Below are positions 12,208-22,777 of a stretch of DNA of 64,000 nt, one piece after another. Where the stretch lies: positions 163,818,339 to 163,882,338 of the forward strand of contig NC_039366.1 in the NCBI RefSeq assembly GCF_003573695.1. The letters are read 5' to 3'. Within the stretch, counting starts at the first letter, position 1; each line of letters starts with the position of its first letter. Below the pieces are notes generated by a model, which was not told the origin of the DNA, did no database searches, and saw nothing but the letters and a program-made list of their open reading frames with translations. The position numbers were made by a program, and so were the translations under genes. The stretch is from Papaver somniferum. Taxonomy: Eukaryota > Streptophyta > Magnoliopsida > Ranunculales > Papaveraceae.

Positions 12208-14938
12208 TGATGAGTGCCAAATATTGTATATATTTATCCCTTTTTGTTGGCATTTAACTCATATGTTGTGCATTAATTCTACATTTTATCCCATATTCTG
12301 TATTTTCATTGTTTTCAAGAATTAATATTTTTCTTACTTAATTTTGCATTTTTAGGTTGTAAATAAAGTTTGGATGAATTGCGGAACGAAAAGAGCAGAA
12401 AAGTAGTGAAAAGCCGGGAGGAATTACACAAGGAAGCCGCGAAGAATGTTGTGCACAAGACCAAAAGGCTAGAAGTGGGCTTGAATAAGGAAGAGATTTG
12501 TCCTTAAAGAAGAAGTGGGCTCAACATATCCTAAGCCCAAACTTATTTCCCAAAACTAAACCCATTTTCCAAGCCCAGAACTCCAAAACCCAAACCCATT
12601 CGTTTGTAGCCGTCAGATTGGATCCATCTCATCATCCAATGGTCGCTTCATCATCGTGCATCGAAGTCTGAAGCTCCTGCTAAACACTACAGCACCTAAC
12701 TCCATCTGGAGCCGTCAGCTTAGTTGTATCTCGCAATCCAACGGTCTCTCCAAGCTTCATCCCATCGCGCCGTTCATTTAAATCCAAATATGATCATCCG
12801 ATGATTTCCCTCTCGCTGTGCATCAAACTCGCTACACTTGCCTCACACCCTAGCACGAAGCACCTATACCCAACCAAACACTTCCTACATCCCAAAACAC
12901 TCGAGTCTTCTCCTCCCTCTCAACCTCTCTGTCCGCCACCATCACCTCCACCTGCTACTGCCACTGCCATCGCCACCACCTACACCAACTGCCACCAACT
13001 ACCCCCCATATCTGCAAAAACCCATCCACCTAGCCTTTATTGTTTCATCAAACCCACACTCACGCCTCTGAACCCTAGGGTGTGGAGTTTATGAAGTAAT
13101 TCATGCTAGACACAGCAGCAGGAGCGTGAGAAGAATCAGAGCAGAGAGATAAAGCATGGGTCGACGATGTGGTGAAGACCTGTCAACCAAATTAGGTAAA
13201 AAAAATCAAACCCTAGGTCTGTAAAATTAGGGTTTTTAATTTAGGGTTCATAGGTCCCTTTTTGTATAAATTGAACACAAGGGGGGAATTTGGGGAAAAT
13301 GTATAGAACTATAAATTGAGAGCTGGGGTGTTGTAGAAAACTGTTCTTGGATTAACCAAGTAACCAATTAGGGTTAAATTTCAGTTTTGATATTTTAATT
13401 TTAATTCAATTTAGTTCCAGTTTCAATTTAGGTTTGTTTTAATTTTCAATTTCAATTTCAATTGTTATGTTTTAATTCCATGTGTGATGTTTAAATTCCT
13501 GTTTTTATGGTTTAATTTCATGTTAGGGTTAGTTTTAATTTCATGTCAGGGTTAATTTCAATTTCATGTTATGTTAGATTTTAATTTTAGTTTCAATTTC
13601 AATCTTGTGCTATGATAATGATAGACTGTTAGTCACTGTTTAGGGTTATGATCATGTTTAAGTATAACTGTTAGTATTATGTTAGTGTAAATATCACTCT
13701 TCTTTGCTCAAATGTTAGGTTCAATTCACTGTCAAGAAGTGATGGAATGTTAGGCTAGAAGCCTTAGAGCATTGTGTTGATTGAGCAATGGGGAGAAACT
13801 AGTGCTCACTAGTGACTGTGAGCAAACTAGTTCTCTTCCCACTCTAGTTGTATGCCTAGGCTCTCTTGTTTTGTCAACTGTTAGCTTCTCAAATGTTAGG
13901 ATTAGTTTACTGTTGTGTGTCAATGCTAGGTTAGAGCCTTAGAGCATTGAGTTGATTGAGCAGTGGGGAGAAACTAGTGCTCACTAGTGACTGTGAGCAA
14001 GCTGGTTCTCTTCCCACTCTAGATGAATGCCTAAAGCCATTGCCTTGGCTTTGCTTTTTTTCCTTTTTTTTTTACTTCACTGTCTTCTTCACACCCCTGC
14101 CCTTGGCTTAGGCCTTGGTTCCATTGTTCTTGTTTAGTTTCATTGTTCTGTCACTGTCACATTTACTTCACTGCTTTGGTTTTTCTCTTTGCTTCATTTC
14201 CATTGTCTCATTATTTCACTACCATCTTCATTGCTTTGTAAATATCACAGTTTCATTGCCACTATTTGCTCTTGCTTCTCTTTTGTTTCTCCTGTTCTTG
14301 TTACTGCATTCACTGCTTTTACTACTTGCTACTGCCTTGTTCTCCCCTAGTGCTCTGCTGCCTTGTCTCCCCCTGCTGCTGTGCACTTGCCCTTTGCACT
14401 GTTGCTGCTCTCCCTTTCCCTGCTGAGCATCTGCTGCATTACCCTTCTGCGGCTGCTGTGCACTGCTTCTGCTACTGCTGAAGCCCAGATTCATAACAAA
14501 AGCCCACTGTGGACTTAATAAAAGCCCAGGTTCAAGGCCCGACCACAGTTCAGGTTAAGGCCTAAGGCTCAGTTCACTACACTGAGCCCAAGCCCAAATT
14601 CCAAATCAAAGGCCCAGTTCACATTACAAGGCCCAGTGCAATTCCAAAGGCTAAAAGCCCAGGTTTATAGCTACAAAGCCTAGTTCACAGTTCATTCCAA
14701 AATCATTCAAAGGCCCAAGGCCTAAATCACTTCATCATTACAAACAAACCCACTAAGCCCAAAGCACAATTAGAAGCCCAATAGCAATTTAGAGCCCAAA
14801 TAGCTAGAAACTCCAAACACCCCCAGTCTCTGTGGATCGACCCGTACTTGCACGAGCTACAACTGACGACCGTGCACTTGCGGTATTACTGTAGGCCCGT
14901 TTCATTTCACTTCAATTTTAGACGCTTTCCCGGGTCCA
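12208..14938 (+). mobile_element. LTR4 of the array, with internal duplication
   Basis: 2731 bp from TGATGAG to CGGGTCCA. It matches LTR1 and LTR3 except for about 218 extra bases near 13641-13860, a diverged tandem copy of the segment at about 13861-14030 (GATTGAGCA..GGGGAGAAACTAGTGCTC). It is followed at once by minus-strand gag of another element, so 14938 is the right end of the array. Confidence 0.88.
13641..13860 (+). repeat. ~218-bp insertion/duplication in LTR4
   Basis: Compared with LTR1 and LTR3, this block is extra. Its second half (13741-13860) is a diverged copy of 13921-14030. LTR2 has a similar independent duplication of the same region. Confidence 0.75.
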
Positions 14939-15880
14939 TCACTACCTCAGTATCCTCTGGTTGTATTTGTACATATTCCATAAACTTTCCTTTGTCTATG
15001 AATCTCTGAATCGTGTTCCGTAGGTGATAGTATGTGTCGGTAGTATGCCTGTAGTACTGGTGGTACTCACAGTACTCCTTAGCCTCCTTTGTTTGATCTG
15101 GTTGCTTTCCCCTAGTGTTATGGTAAGGAAAACCCGACTTTGCTCCTTCTTTGCTTAGAATGTGGGAGAACGTCGTTTTTATCTTTGTGTAAACTTTATC
15201 TACAAATTCTTCTCTCCCTTTTCCTTTGCCTTTGCCATCTCCGTATTTCGCTCTTTTGTCTCGAGATCTGCTTCTTCCCCCGACCTTGTTTTGCCTCTTA
15301 GGTATCTCCGGAATTGGTTCGTTGCGGAGTTGCTGTTGTCTTTGTTTGTGCTATGGGGTTATCCTTTTGGATTTCTTCAAGCCTGATGTAGCAGTCCTGG
15401 ACAACCCGAAGCTCCCCTTCGAAATCGAGGGCTCGGTTGTGAAGCTCCACGAAGATAGTCGAGGTTCTATCAAGTCCGTACTTATAACAATTAATGTTAA
15501 TTTCTGGATTGACTTTCCCGATTGCTTGGAATGTCTTCTGCCACCTGTCTGTGTATTGCATCAATGTTTCCATGGGTCCGATATCTAAAGAAAATAACCT
15601 ATCTAACCATGCCTTTGTTGACTTGTTGTACATGTATGTATCCAAGAACACCGTAGACAATTGCTCAAAAGAGTTAATTGAGTTTACTGGTAAATTATCA
15701 TACCATGCCAATGCTAATCCTGTCAGGCTTGCAGGAAAGTACCTACAAAGTACTACCTCATCTCTTTCCCAATGGGCAAGGACACGAGTATAGTACCGTG
15801 GGTGGGCTGCGGGATCTGAGGTACTATTGTATGCCTGAAACGTAGGTACCAGGCGAAGGATTCCAAGGCTCTAGAACAAA
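14939..15880 (-). pseudogene. Ty3/gypsy gag fragment of an older minus-strand element
   Basis: The minus strand codes for retrotransposon gag. An upstream part (about 15850-15712) includes HWERDEVVLCRYFPASLTGL, followed by AWYDNLP and the core of the retrotransposon gag domain (open frame 15711-15298). After a frameshift near 15300 a C-terminal part reads YCEYHQYYRHTTDTYYHLRN, the degenerate zinc-knuckle-like region typical of Tat-type gag. The gene breaks off at 14938, where LTR4 of the array begins. There is no start codon in frame upstream. It is a dead fragment of the level-zero element of the nest. Confidence 0.8.
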
Positions 15881-16782
15881 CAAATCTCCTTCAATGAACC
15901 ATGGTCTGAAATTATGGACAACTTCATATTACTCTTGAGTGTAAAACTTGATCATGAAAAAGGAGGGTTGGTGGTATTAAACTAAAAATAATGATAAAAC
16001 AAGAATAAGATAAAAAAGGATGATCAAGGAATCCTTCGCCGTTACTAAGTGTTAACAAGATTAGAATACTTATCGATCTTTCTCTAGAATCATTCATCAC
16101 CAACCATAGAATAACATCTAGATCAGTGTTATCCCCCAAACTCCTTATATCACTGGATACAGAAGTTCTCGACGACTAGATTCCATTCAACCGAACCACC
16201 AAGTAGTAGATCACTCAAGGTGTAATTCAATCGAATGATTTAAGCTTTGTGGATTAGGTTAATCCCAGTAGTTAAAATCTTAGCTCAAGGTTTACTTGAT
16301 GGTGTTGTTTTCACTCGCAATTTCTCCATAGAATCCCTCTGCAAGGTCTCGCGATTTCTACTTGTGTAGAGAGTCATTCGACGATTACTTATCTCCTAAC
16401 TTCTACAAGTAATAGAACAATCAATAGATTAATCTAGTATGCATCCAAAATCAATCTAAGAATCACTCATAAACCCTAGATATGATAAAAACAAACGATA
16501 ATGATAAAAAAAATATGAATAGATTTGTATTAGTAATAAAGATCCACGCTTAAAACATTGAATTGATCCTTAATCAACAAAGGATTTAGCTACTCATATT
16601 ACAAAGAAGATGAAAAATGGTGATTTCCCCACAAAGGGGAAACCCTAGGTTTTTTATGTAGAACAAACCCTTGCTTGTGATTGATTGATTGATTCCTCCT
16701 TTGCAAGACCTAATACATATTTATATAGGTTTACATTGCTTGGACTTCAAGTATCTAAGTCGGTTAAGGAATCCGACCCTAA
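15881..16782 (-). mobile_element. Leader and LTR 3' part of the older minus-strand Ty3 element
   Basis: On the minus strand this stretch lies between a TATA box (TATATAA at 16721-16727) and the gag fragment, as expected for R, U5 and leader. It has no gene; the minus-strand frame 15924-16139 is short and without a family. The LTR end and the primer site could not be placed. The LTR is interrupted at 16782 by a copia solo LTR and continues at 60665. Confidence 0.55.
16721..16727 (-). promoter_or_regulatory. TATA box of the older element's LTR
   Basis: TATATAA on the minus strand, followed by a leader-like, stop-rich region and then gag. Confidence 0.45.
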
Positions 16783-18056
16783 TGTTAGAGCATTGCTCGG
16801 TCGAACTCACAAGTGTTGCTATGTCAAACCTGTTGTCAAAACTATATCTTGATTTCTAGTCTACAATTAGTTAAGTCTCAGACTAGGATAGAAATGTAGT
16901 TGAGAAACAGCGGATCACGACAGTCATTATTGCGTTCTACCATTTGAAGGCGAAGATCAACCGAAGCTTTTGGAAAACTTTATCAATAAAAGGTAAGTGA
17001 AGACTGAACCACCTATTTCTCAATTTATATTCACTTTTCTATTATTTGAGACGATGTCGCATAACTAATTAGACTATCATGCATATACAAGAATTTCGAG
17101 TCAAGTTTATCTTGGTAATTAGTTCTCGAAATATAATTATTAAGCTTAATGAACATTTGTTCATATTTGATGAATTTCGGTCAATGACACTTTATTGTTC
17201 GGAATCAAAATCATGATTCAAGTTTTATCATTCGAAAATAGTCTGGAACAGTGATATGTGTCATTAATGTTATTCGGGAATGTTTCGAATCGATTTAGAG
17301 AGAAATATAGAACTACTATAAATTCAGATACAAAATAGTGTTATCAGTCTTACAAACTGGGAAAGTGTTATAAGTTTGAACCCGTATTACATGTACTCGT
17401 ACACGTAGCGGAGTAGCTATATATATCAACTTATAGATTTGTGGTACGCATATTCTTATGCACATCATGTGAAAATATGTTTAACTCGTGAACCAGATTG
17501 GTACGCATACTCGTATGCAAACCATTTAGGAACTGTGGTCACGGAACCGGGTTAGTATCCAAACCGGTACACGTACCAAAATATTTTTGTGTTCCCGAAC
17601 TCGGTTGTGTATCCAAACCGGTATGCAAACCAAAATAGTTATGTGGACTCCGGAACCGGTGATAGTCTTAAGGTATCCATACCGGTACGTACACCTAAAT
17701 AGTTCTGTTAACTCCGGAACTTGGTTTGGCTCGTTAGCTTACAATTCCGTACACGTATTGTGACTAAACCGACTCATGAACGGCAATGGTATTTGTACTT
17801 TGTACACCTACTAACCATGTCAATTATTTTCAAGTGCTATCAAATTGTTTCTAAGAGATAATTAACATTTGATTAATTCTCTGAAACACTAGACTTATTT
17901 GATCACATGATTGTGACTCAAGGTTAATGTCTTAAGTGTTCATGAAAATAAATATTAAGCTTTTAATTTCAAATCGGCTAGTTTCGGCTAACCACCTTGA
18001 ACATAGTCTTTATACACGGTTTGGTTACGGTTTCACCTAACCAGAGTGTATATCTT
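16783..18056 (+). mobile_element. Ty1/copia solo LTR, left part
   Basis: Starts TGTTAGAGCATTGCTCGGTC, the same terminus as the copia-type element at 38277-46731. It continues at 59454-60664 after a 41.4-kb insertion; both parts together give about 2.5 kb, the family's LTR length. Flanking bases are CCTAA (16778-16782) and CCTAC (60665-60669), a one-mismatch target duplication. No primer site follows its 3' end, so it is a solo LTR. Nothing in it is coding. Confidence 0.85.
18052..18056 (+). repeat. Target site duplication ATCTT (left)
   Basis: ATCTT just before TGTTGATGG and again at 59454-59458 just after CATCTACA: the 5-bp duplication of the 41.4-kb Ty3 element. Confidence 0.92.
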
Positions 18057-18246
18057 TGTTGATGGTGGATTTTCAACAAAGGGCAAAACCATAAAATCAT
18101 GAAGCATGTTTTGACACAGCTTTCAGGCATGCAAAGATTCATATTTTACGAAGCCATGATGAATATGTGTCCTGAAAGGCCTCCACTAGCTGAGCGTTCA
18201 GTGCCACACATTTCATCATGTCCTATATGTAGAATAACGTAATTAG

Positions 18247-18500
18247 GCGGTTCTCCGTATGATTGAGAGCAACAACACCTTCAGGACGTCGGTGACACTG
18301 TTCCCTGACTACATGAGAGAGACCCGCCTCCACATAGAAGAATAATTGGGAGGTTCTCCGTAGATTGAGAGCAGCAACGCCTTCAGGACGTCGGTGATAC
18401 TCACTGTTCCCTGACTATGTAGAGAGACCGTGTATAGATCCAGGCGGTTCTCCGTAGATTGAGAGCAACAACGTCTTCAGGACTTCGACAACTCGATGTC
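18247..18500 (+). repeat. Three ~100-bp tandem repeats in U3 (set a)
   Basis: Units start near 18247, 18349 and 18443 with GGTTCTCCGTA, AGATTGAGAGCA and CTTCAGGAC. Equivalent repeats lie at about 55770-56010 in the 3' LTR. Confidence 0.8.
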
Positions 18501-18599
18501 TTCTGACTACACACCTTCGGAATGTGTATGAAGCTTTAACTGGCTAATATCCCTTCTGTAATAGATTAATTCTGCCGTGACATTTACCACTGAATTCCC

Positions 18600-19080
18600 A
18601 GAATGATCTATTATTGCTCATATTCCATGGTCTAATCCACGGCCTGATCCCATGGAATGGCAATAACTATTGCTCCTATTCCATGGTCGAATCCACGGCC
18701 TAATCCCATGGAATGGCAATAACAATTGCTCCTATTACATGGTCGAATCCATGCCCTGATCCCATAGAATGGCAATAACAATTGCTCCTATTCCATGGTC
18801 GAATCCACGGCCTGATCCCATGGAATGGCAATAAACAATTGTATCATCTCATTATTCCGATTTCATGATCGAATTCATGACTAATCTCATGGAATGATAA
18901 TAGATAATTTTATTACTCTGATTTCATGATTGAATCCACGGTTGATCTCATGAAATAGTAATATTTAATTACTCTGATTCTATGGTCGGATCCACAATCC
19001 CATGGAATGGTAATACTTAACTTTATTATTCTGAATTCATGGTCGAATCCACGACTGATCCTATGAATTGATAATAGAAC
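18600..19080 (+). repeat. ~57-bp palindromic tandem repeats in U3 (set b)
   Basis: About seven units, each an interrupted palindrome: ATTCCATGG, about 19 bases, then CCATGGAAT. Later units are degenerate. The 3' LTR has about five (56145-56500). Confidence 0.82.
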
Positions 19081-19324
19081 TACTCATTTTTATTGCTCAG
19101 TTTCATGAACTATTCTCCACTGAATTTCATAAACTAATAATAATACTCAACAACCGGGCATTTGGACTACCACTGAGTATGCCCCACAAAAATGGTGCAA
19201 GTGTACTCAACAATGATGCATGACTGAGCACCCGGATGCATAAACGAGCATTCAAAAAACATGGACAGATGAGGAATCCTACACAGAGCGGGAGAAAAAT
19301 AATAAATATTAAAATAATGAAGAG

Positions 19325-19795
19325 GCGCTCATAGGGCCGGGCCCACCGGCCGGCCGACCATGCCCTAGCCGTGGCCGGTCCCATGCCTCTCCCATTATTT
19401 TCCTTATTTTTGTTATTTCATGAACTCATGAAAACTCCTTGGTTTTAGCAACTTTCCTTGTTTTTGCACTTGCAAAACTCATGAATTCTCCATAAATTCA
19501 TGAATTCATGAAAAATAATATTATAAAATAGGAAAAGGTGTGCGGGACCGAGCAACATAGCCGACCGGCAGTGCCCAAGCCGTGGCCGGTCCCACACCTC
19601 ACAATCCCTAGATTTTTGTAATTATTATTCTAAAACTCATGAAACTTTTATGTTTCAACGAAACCTCATGGATTCTCCATAATACCACGGTTTCATGAAA
19701 AAAGAATAATATAAAATTAGGGAAAGGCGTGCGGGACCGGGCAACATAGCTGGCCGGCCATGCCCTAGACGTGGCCGGCTCCACACCTTGCAATC
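19325..19795 (+). repeat. GC-rich ACCGG hairpin islands in AT-rich U3 (set c)
   Basis: Three islands (about 19325-19390, 19535-19605 and 19725-19795) with GGGACCGGGC at one end and GGCCGGTCCC at the other, spaced 190-210 bp in very AT-rich DNA. Equivalent islands lie in the 3' LTR (56740-57185) and, as six inverted units, in both LTRs of the inner element. Confidence 0.8.
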
Positions 19796-20734
19796 CCTAG
19801 TCTTTTATAATTATTATTTTCCTCAATTCATGAAACTCCTTGGTTTTAGCAAAATTCATGATTCCTTCATATTTTCTCAAATTTTGCTCGAATCATGAAA
19901 AACTAAAACCAACATGGCCACATGACCGGATAGCCTCTCACGGAAATTTTAAATGTTAAAATTCCCTCATTTTAATATTTACAAAATGTTGATCAATTGA
20001 GCGTACATGCTCATTCCAACAAAAATCAAGAATTTCAGTCAAGAAGAAACTCTTCTGAAAATTCACAATGTTGCCCGAACGCATATCAGAAAATATTGAA
20101 ACTCTCAATATGGAGACACGGACACCACGGAAACACGTGCATGCCTTCTTGACCGACTAAAGTCATCCCTAGGGATTGCACAAAGCCGGTCCCACACGTT
20201 TTCATAATTCTGACCTAATTTGCTCAATTGCTCATATTGGGCCCAAACTCTCTCCAACCAACCTGGGGATTGCTCAAACGACCAACAACTGGTCCCGTGA
20301 TCACCAAAAGCCGGCCCCATTCCCTCTTGGTCAGTCTCTCATCTTTCATACTTAGGTTTTATCACCTAATGCTGAACCCAACAATTTTTTCAATAAATGA
20401 TGAATCCGGCATTTAATCATCGTTCTTTCACCAACTCTCTGAGAACCCTGGTGCATGATCACTCGAGCACTGGGCACCACATGGACGCCATATCCCATGT
20501 GGTCGGTCCTTCTATCACTCATGACCTATTTTCAGCGATTCATCAGTTACAAATAATTGATCTGAAATTAGGGTTTTTCGAATAAATGTTCTACGAATCA
20601 TCATTCAGAGCAAGATTCAAACACTAATGAATTTATGATGGATTCAACAACCAACATCTGAATTAATCATATAATATTTGGTAATCTACCAATATTTTAA
20701 TATTTTATTGGGTCACGTCACCAATAAATATTTC

Positions 20735-21135
20735 GTCGAATTGAGCAATACTTGCTCAGTTGCTCAAGTATTGATCCAGCTATCAATATTTAGTAATATT
20801 AGTAATTTGTCGAATTGAGCAATACTTGCTCAGTTTCACGTCAAATTATCAACGTTCAGTATTTTTTCAAATTGAGCAATACTTGCTCAGTTGCACGTCA
20901 AAATTAGTAAGTCGTCGAATTGAGCAATACTTGCTCAGTTGCTCGAATATTGATCCAACTATCAATATTTAGTAATTTATCAGTAATTTGTCAAATTGAG
21001 CAATACTTGCTCAATTGCACATCAAATTATCAATAATCATAATTTGTCGAATTGAGCAATACTTGCTCAGTTGCTCGTCAAATTCTCAATATTCAATAAT
21101 TCGCCGAATTGAGCAATACTTGCTCAGTCGCTCAA
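20735..21135 (+). repeat. Tandem hairpin motif TGAGCAATACTTGCTCA (set d)
   Basis: Seven copies of a 7+3+7 perfect palindrome, spaced about 45-80 bp, mostly preceded by GTCGAAT or GTCAAAT. The 3' LTR has eight (58138-58580), two of them with one substitution. Confidence 0.88.
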
Positions 21136-21577
21136 ATACTGGTCAATAATTCATTACTGAATCTACAATATTGACATCATTTCAGAGAACTACATGTTCG
21201 ATCCATGAAACGCTGAGCATTCATCACTCATGCTCGATTCAACAAAACCTAGACTCATTGTCTAATCAGTCAACATCTGACTAATTAATAGACGTCTGTC
21301 ATGCAGACTCCACGATTCGTGAGACATCAATCACGTCAAATTAGGGGATATCAATTAGGGTTTTGGTCTGGTGGCCTACAACACGTGAATTCATCCACAA
21401 CGAGAAATGTGAGTAAGTCGTGTCAATGGTTGAAGGAGTAAGTAAAGTAGTGGGTAAATGATCAACCAAGTCTCCGCACAATCTGGAACTGGTTTCACCA
21501 TGATCTTCCACTTTCCAACTCTTTCACTCAAGAAACCGTCACACTTACATGGATCAAGGTGTTCACGACTCTGACAA

Positions 21578-21585
21578 TATAAATA
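21578..21585 (+). promoter_or_regulatory. TATA box of the outer 5' LTR
   Basis: TATAAATA, at the position expected for the U3/R border of a long LTR. A similar TTTATATA motif sits at the same relative place (minus strand) in the inner element's LTR at 34071-34078. Confidence 0.5.
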
Positions 21586-22007
21586 AGTCTTTGAATCCAT
21601 GATTGAAGACAACGAATGATCACTAGCTATCAGCAATTGTCGAATTTCTTGAGTAACTACTCTCAAGAATTCATCAATCTCTCAGAACTTATTTGAACTC
21701 ATCAGTTCACCAAAAATTGCAGAAACCTTCAACACATCCACAATCCTTGATCTTCACTGATCCCACACAATTCTCAGCTTCCCTCCTACAGATCAACCTA
21801 TCTCCCTCTTTGCAACTGAATTGACTTTGGAACGGCCATTGACTTGGTTTAGTCCGGAGTCCTACAGATTGATCTCTCGAATCTAAGCACTCCCTCTGAA
21901 GTGCATCTGTGTGAGGTTAAACAGTCAACTCGGTTGAGGAGTCTCGACAACACGCTCGTCTCTTCAATTCCTTAAAAACCAGCGACTCGTTTTCCCCATC
22001 TACAGAT

Positions 22008-22025
22008 TGACGAGCACAGTGGGAG
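22008..22025 (+). promoter_or_regulatory. Primer binding site of the outer element
   Basis: TGACGAGCACAGTGGGAG three bases after the LTR. The inner element has TGGCGACCACAGTGGGAG at the same place, so the outer copy has mutated (TGG to TGA). I do not assign the tRNA with certainty. Confidence 0.7.
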
Positions 22026-22061
22026 ATTAATCTCTTGGTCGCAATCTCGCATTTTCACAAA

Positions 22062-22777
22062 ATGGTTGATCTTAAGTCAGGTTCAATTACAAATCCTAAC
22101 CTGGACAACGCTAGCATTAGCAACAATGGTGGTACTCTAGAAACCACTCCTGCTTCCAACATCGGTGCTGTTGATACTACTCCTCCTCACACCAACATCG
22201 AAAATCATCCTCTCTTTGGCCGACATCCCGAGGAACTCAGAGAGAATCCGCCTACCATAGCTGATCTCATGAAGGCGCAAGAGACTCTTGCCAAAAATCA
22301 AACTGACATGGCTGCAACACACAAGGATCTATGCAATTATCTCGAAACTCTCACTGATAAGATGTCAGAAAAAACTCAGGAGAGGGGAAAAGGCCAAGAA
22401 GCAGCTTCAACCGTCGATCCAGAAGTTGTCCCAGTCCATGTAGTCGACGATGATGAAGTCCACAAAGCTGTGAAGAAACCGACATCAAAGGAGCCCGCCG
22501 GTTTCATCACTCTTGAAGATCTGGAACGCTTCATGGAGGACCGTGGGAAAGGAACTACGACAACTGTCCACCGTCATCAACCTCCGTACCCTGCTGCTAC
22601 ATAAAAGATCCCTCTCCCAAAAGGCTACATTTCTCCAACATTCACGTTGTACAAAGGAACGGGGAACGCTCGAGAACATGTCTCTCGGTTCCTAGAAGCG
22701 CCAGGCGAACATGGGTACAACCATGTCGTCCGTTTGAAAGAATTTTCAAAATCTTTGACGGGCCGAGCGTACACATG
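22062..22777 (+). pseudogene. gag of the outer element, 5' part
   Basis: The start at 22062 (MVDLKSGSIT) is chosen because the inner element's gag starts at the same place after the same leader. The frame runs through an acidic N-terminal region (LMKAQETLAKNQTDMA, with its coiled-coil look) into the start of the retrotransposon gag domain (GNAREHVSRFLEA; KEFSKSLTGRAYT). An in-frame TAA at 22602-22604 breaks it; the inner copy has a sense codon there. At 22777 it is cut by the inner element and continues at 36425. Gag would form the virus-like particle. Dead gene. Confidence 0.88.
22773..22777 (+). repeat. Target site duplication ACATG (left)
   Basis: ACATG before the inner element and again at 36420-36424 after it; removing the insert restores an uninterrupted gag reading frame across the join. 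Confidence 0.93.

Larger units (their letters stand above)
18057..22004 (+). mobile_element. 5' LTR of the outer Tat-like element
   Basis: 3948 bp, TG to CA. Its U3 holds four different families of short tandem repeats. A TATAAATA at 21578-21585 lies ~420 bp before the LTR end, so U3 is about 3.5 kb and R plus U5 about 0.4 kb. Short open frames inside (for instance 20105-20320 and 21391-21666) are repeated in the 3' LTR and show no family. Confidence 0.92.

Noticed and set aside
15162..15793. Plus-strand frames of 74-120 codons over the gag fragment
   Set aside because: They are shadows of minus-strand gag, which shows clear family motifs.
20735..21135. CRISPR-like regular palindromic repeats
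   Set aside because: Plant nuclear DNA; spacers are related to one another and of variable length, and the array recurs in the other LTR. It is an LTR subrepeat.
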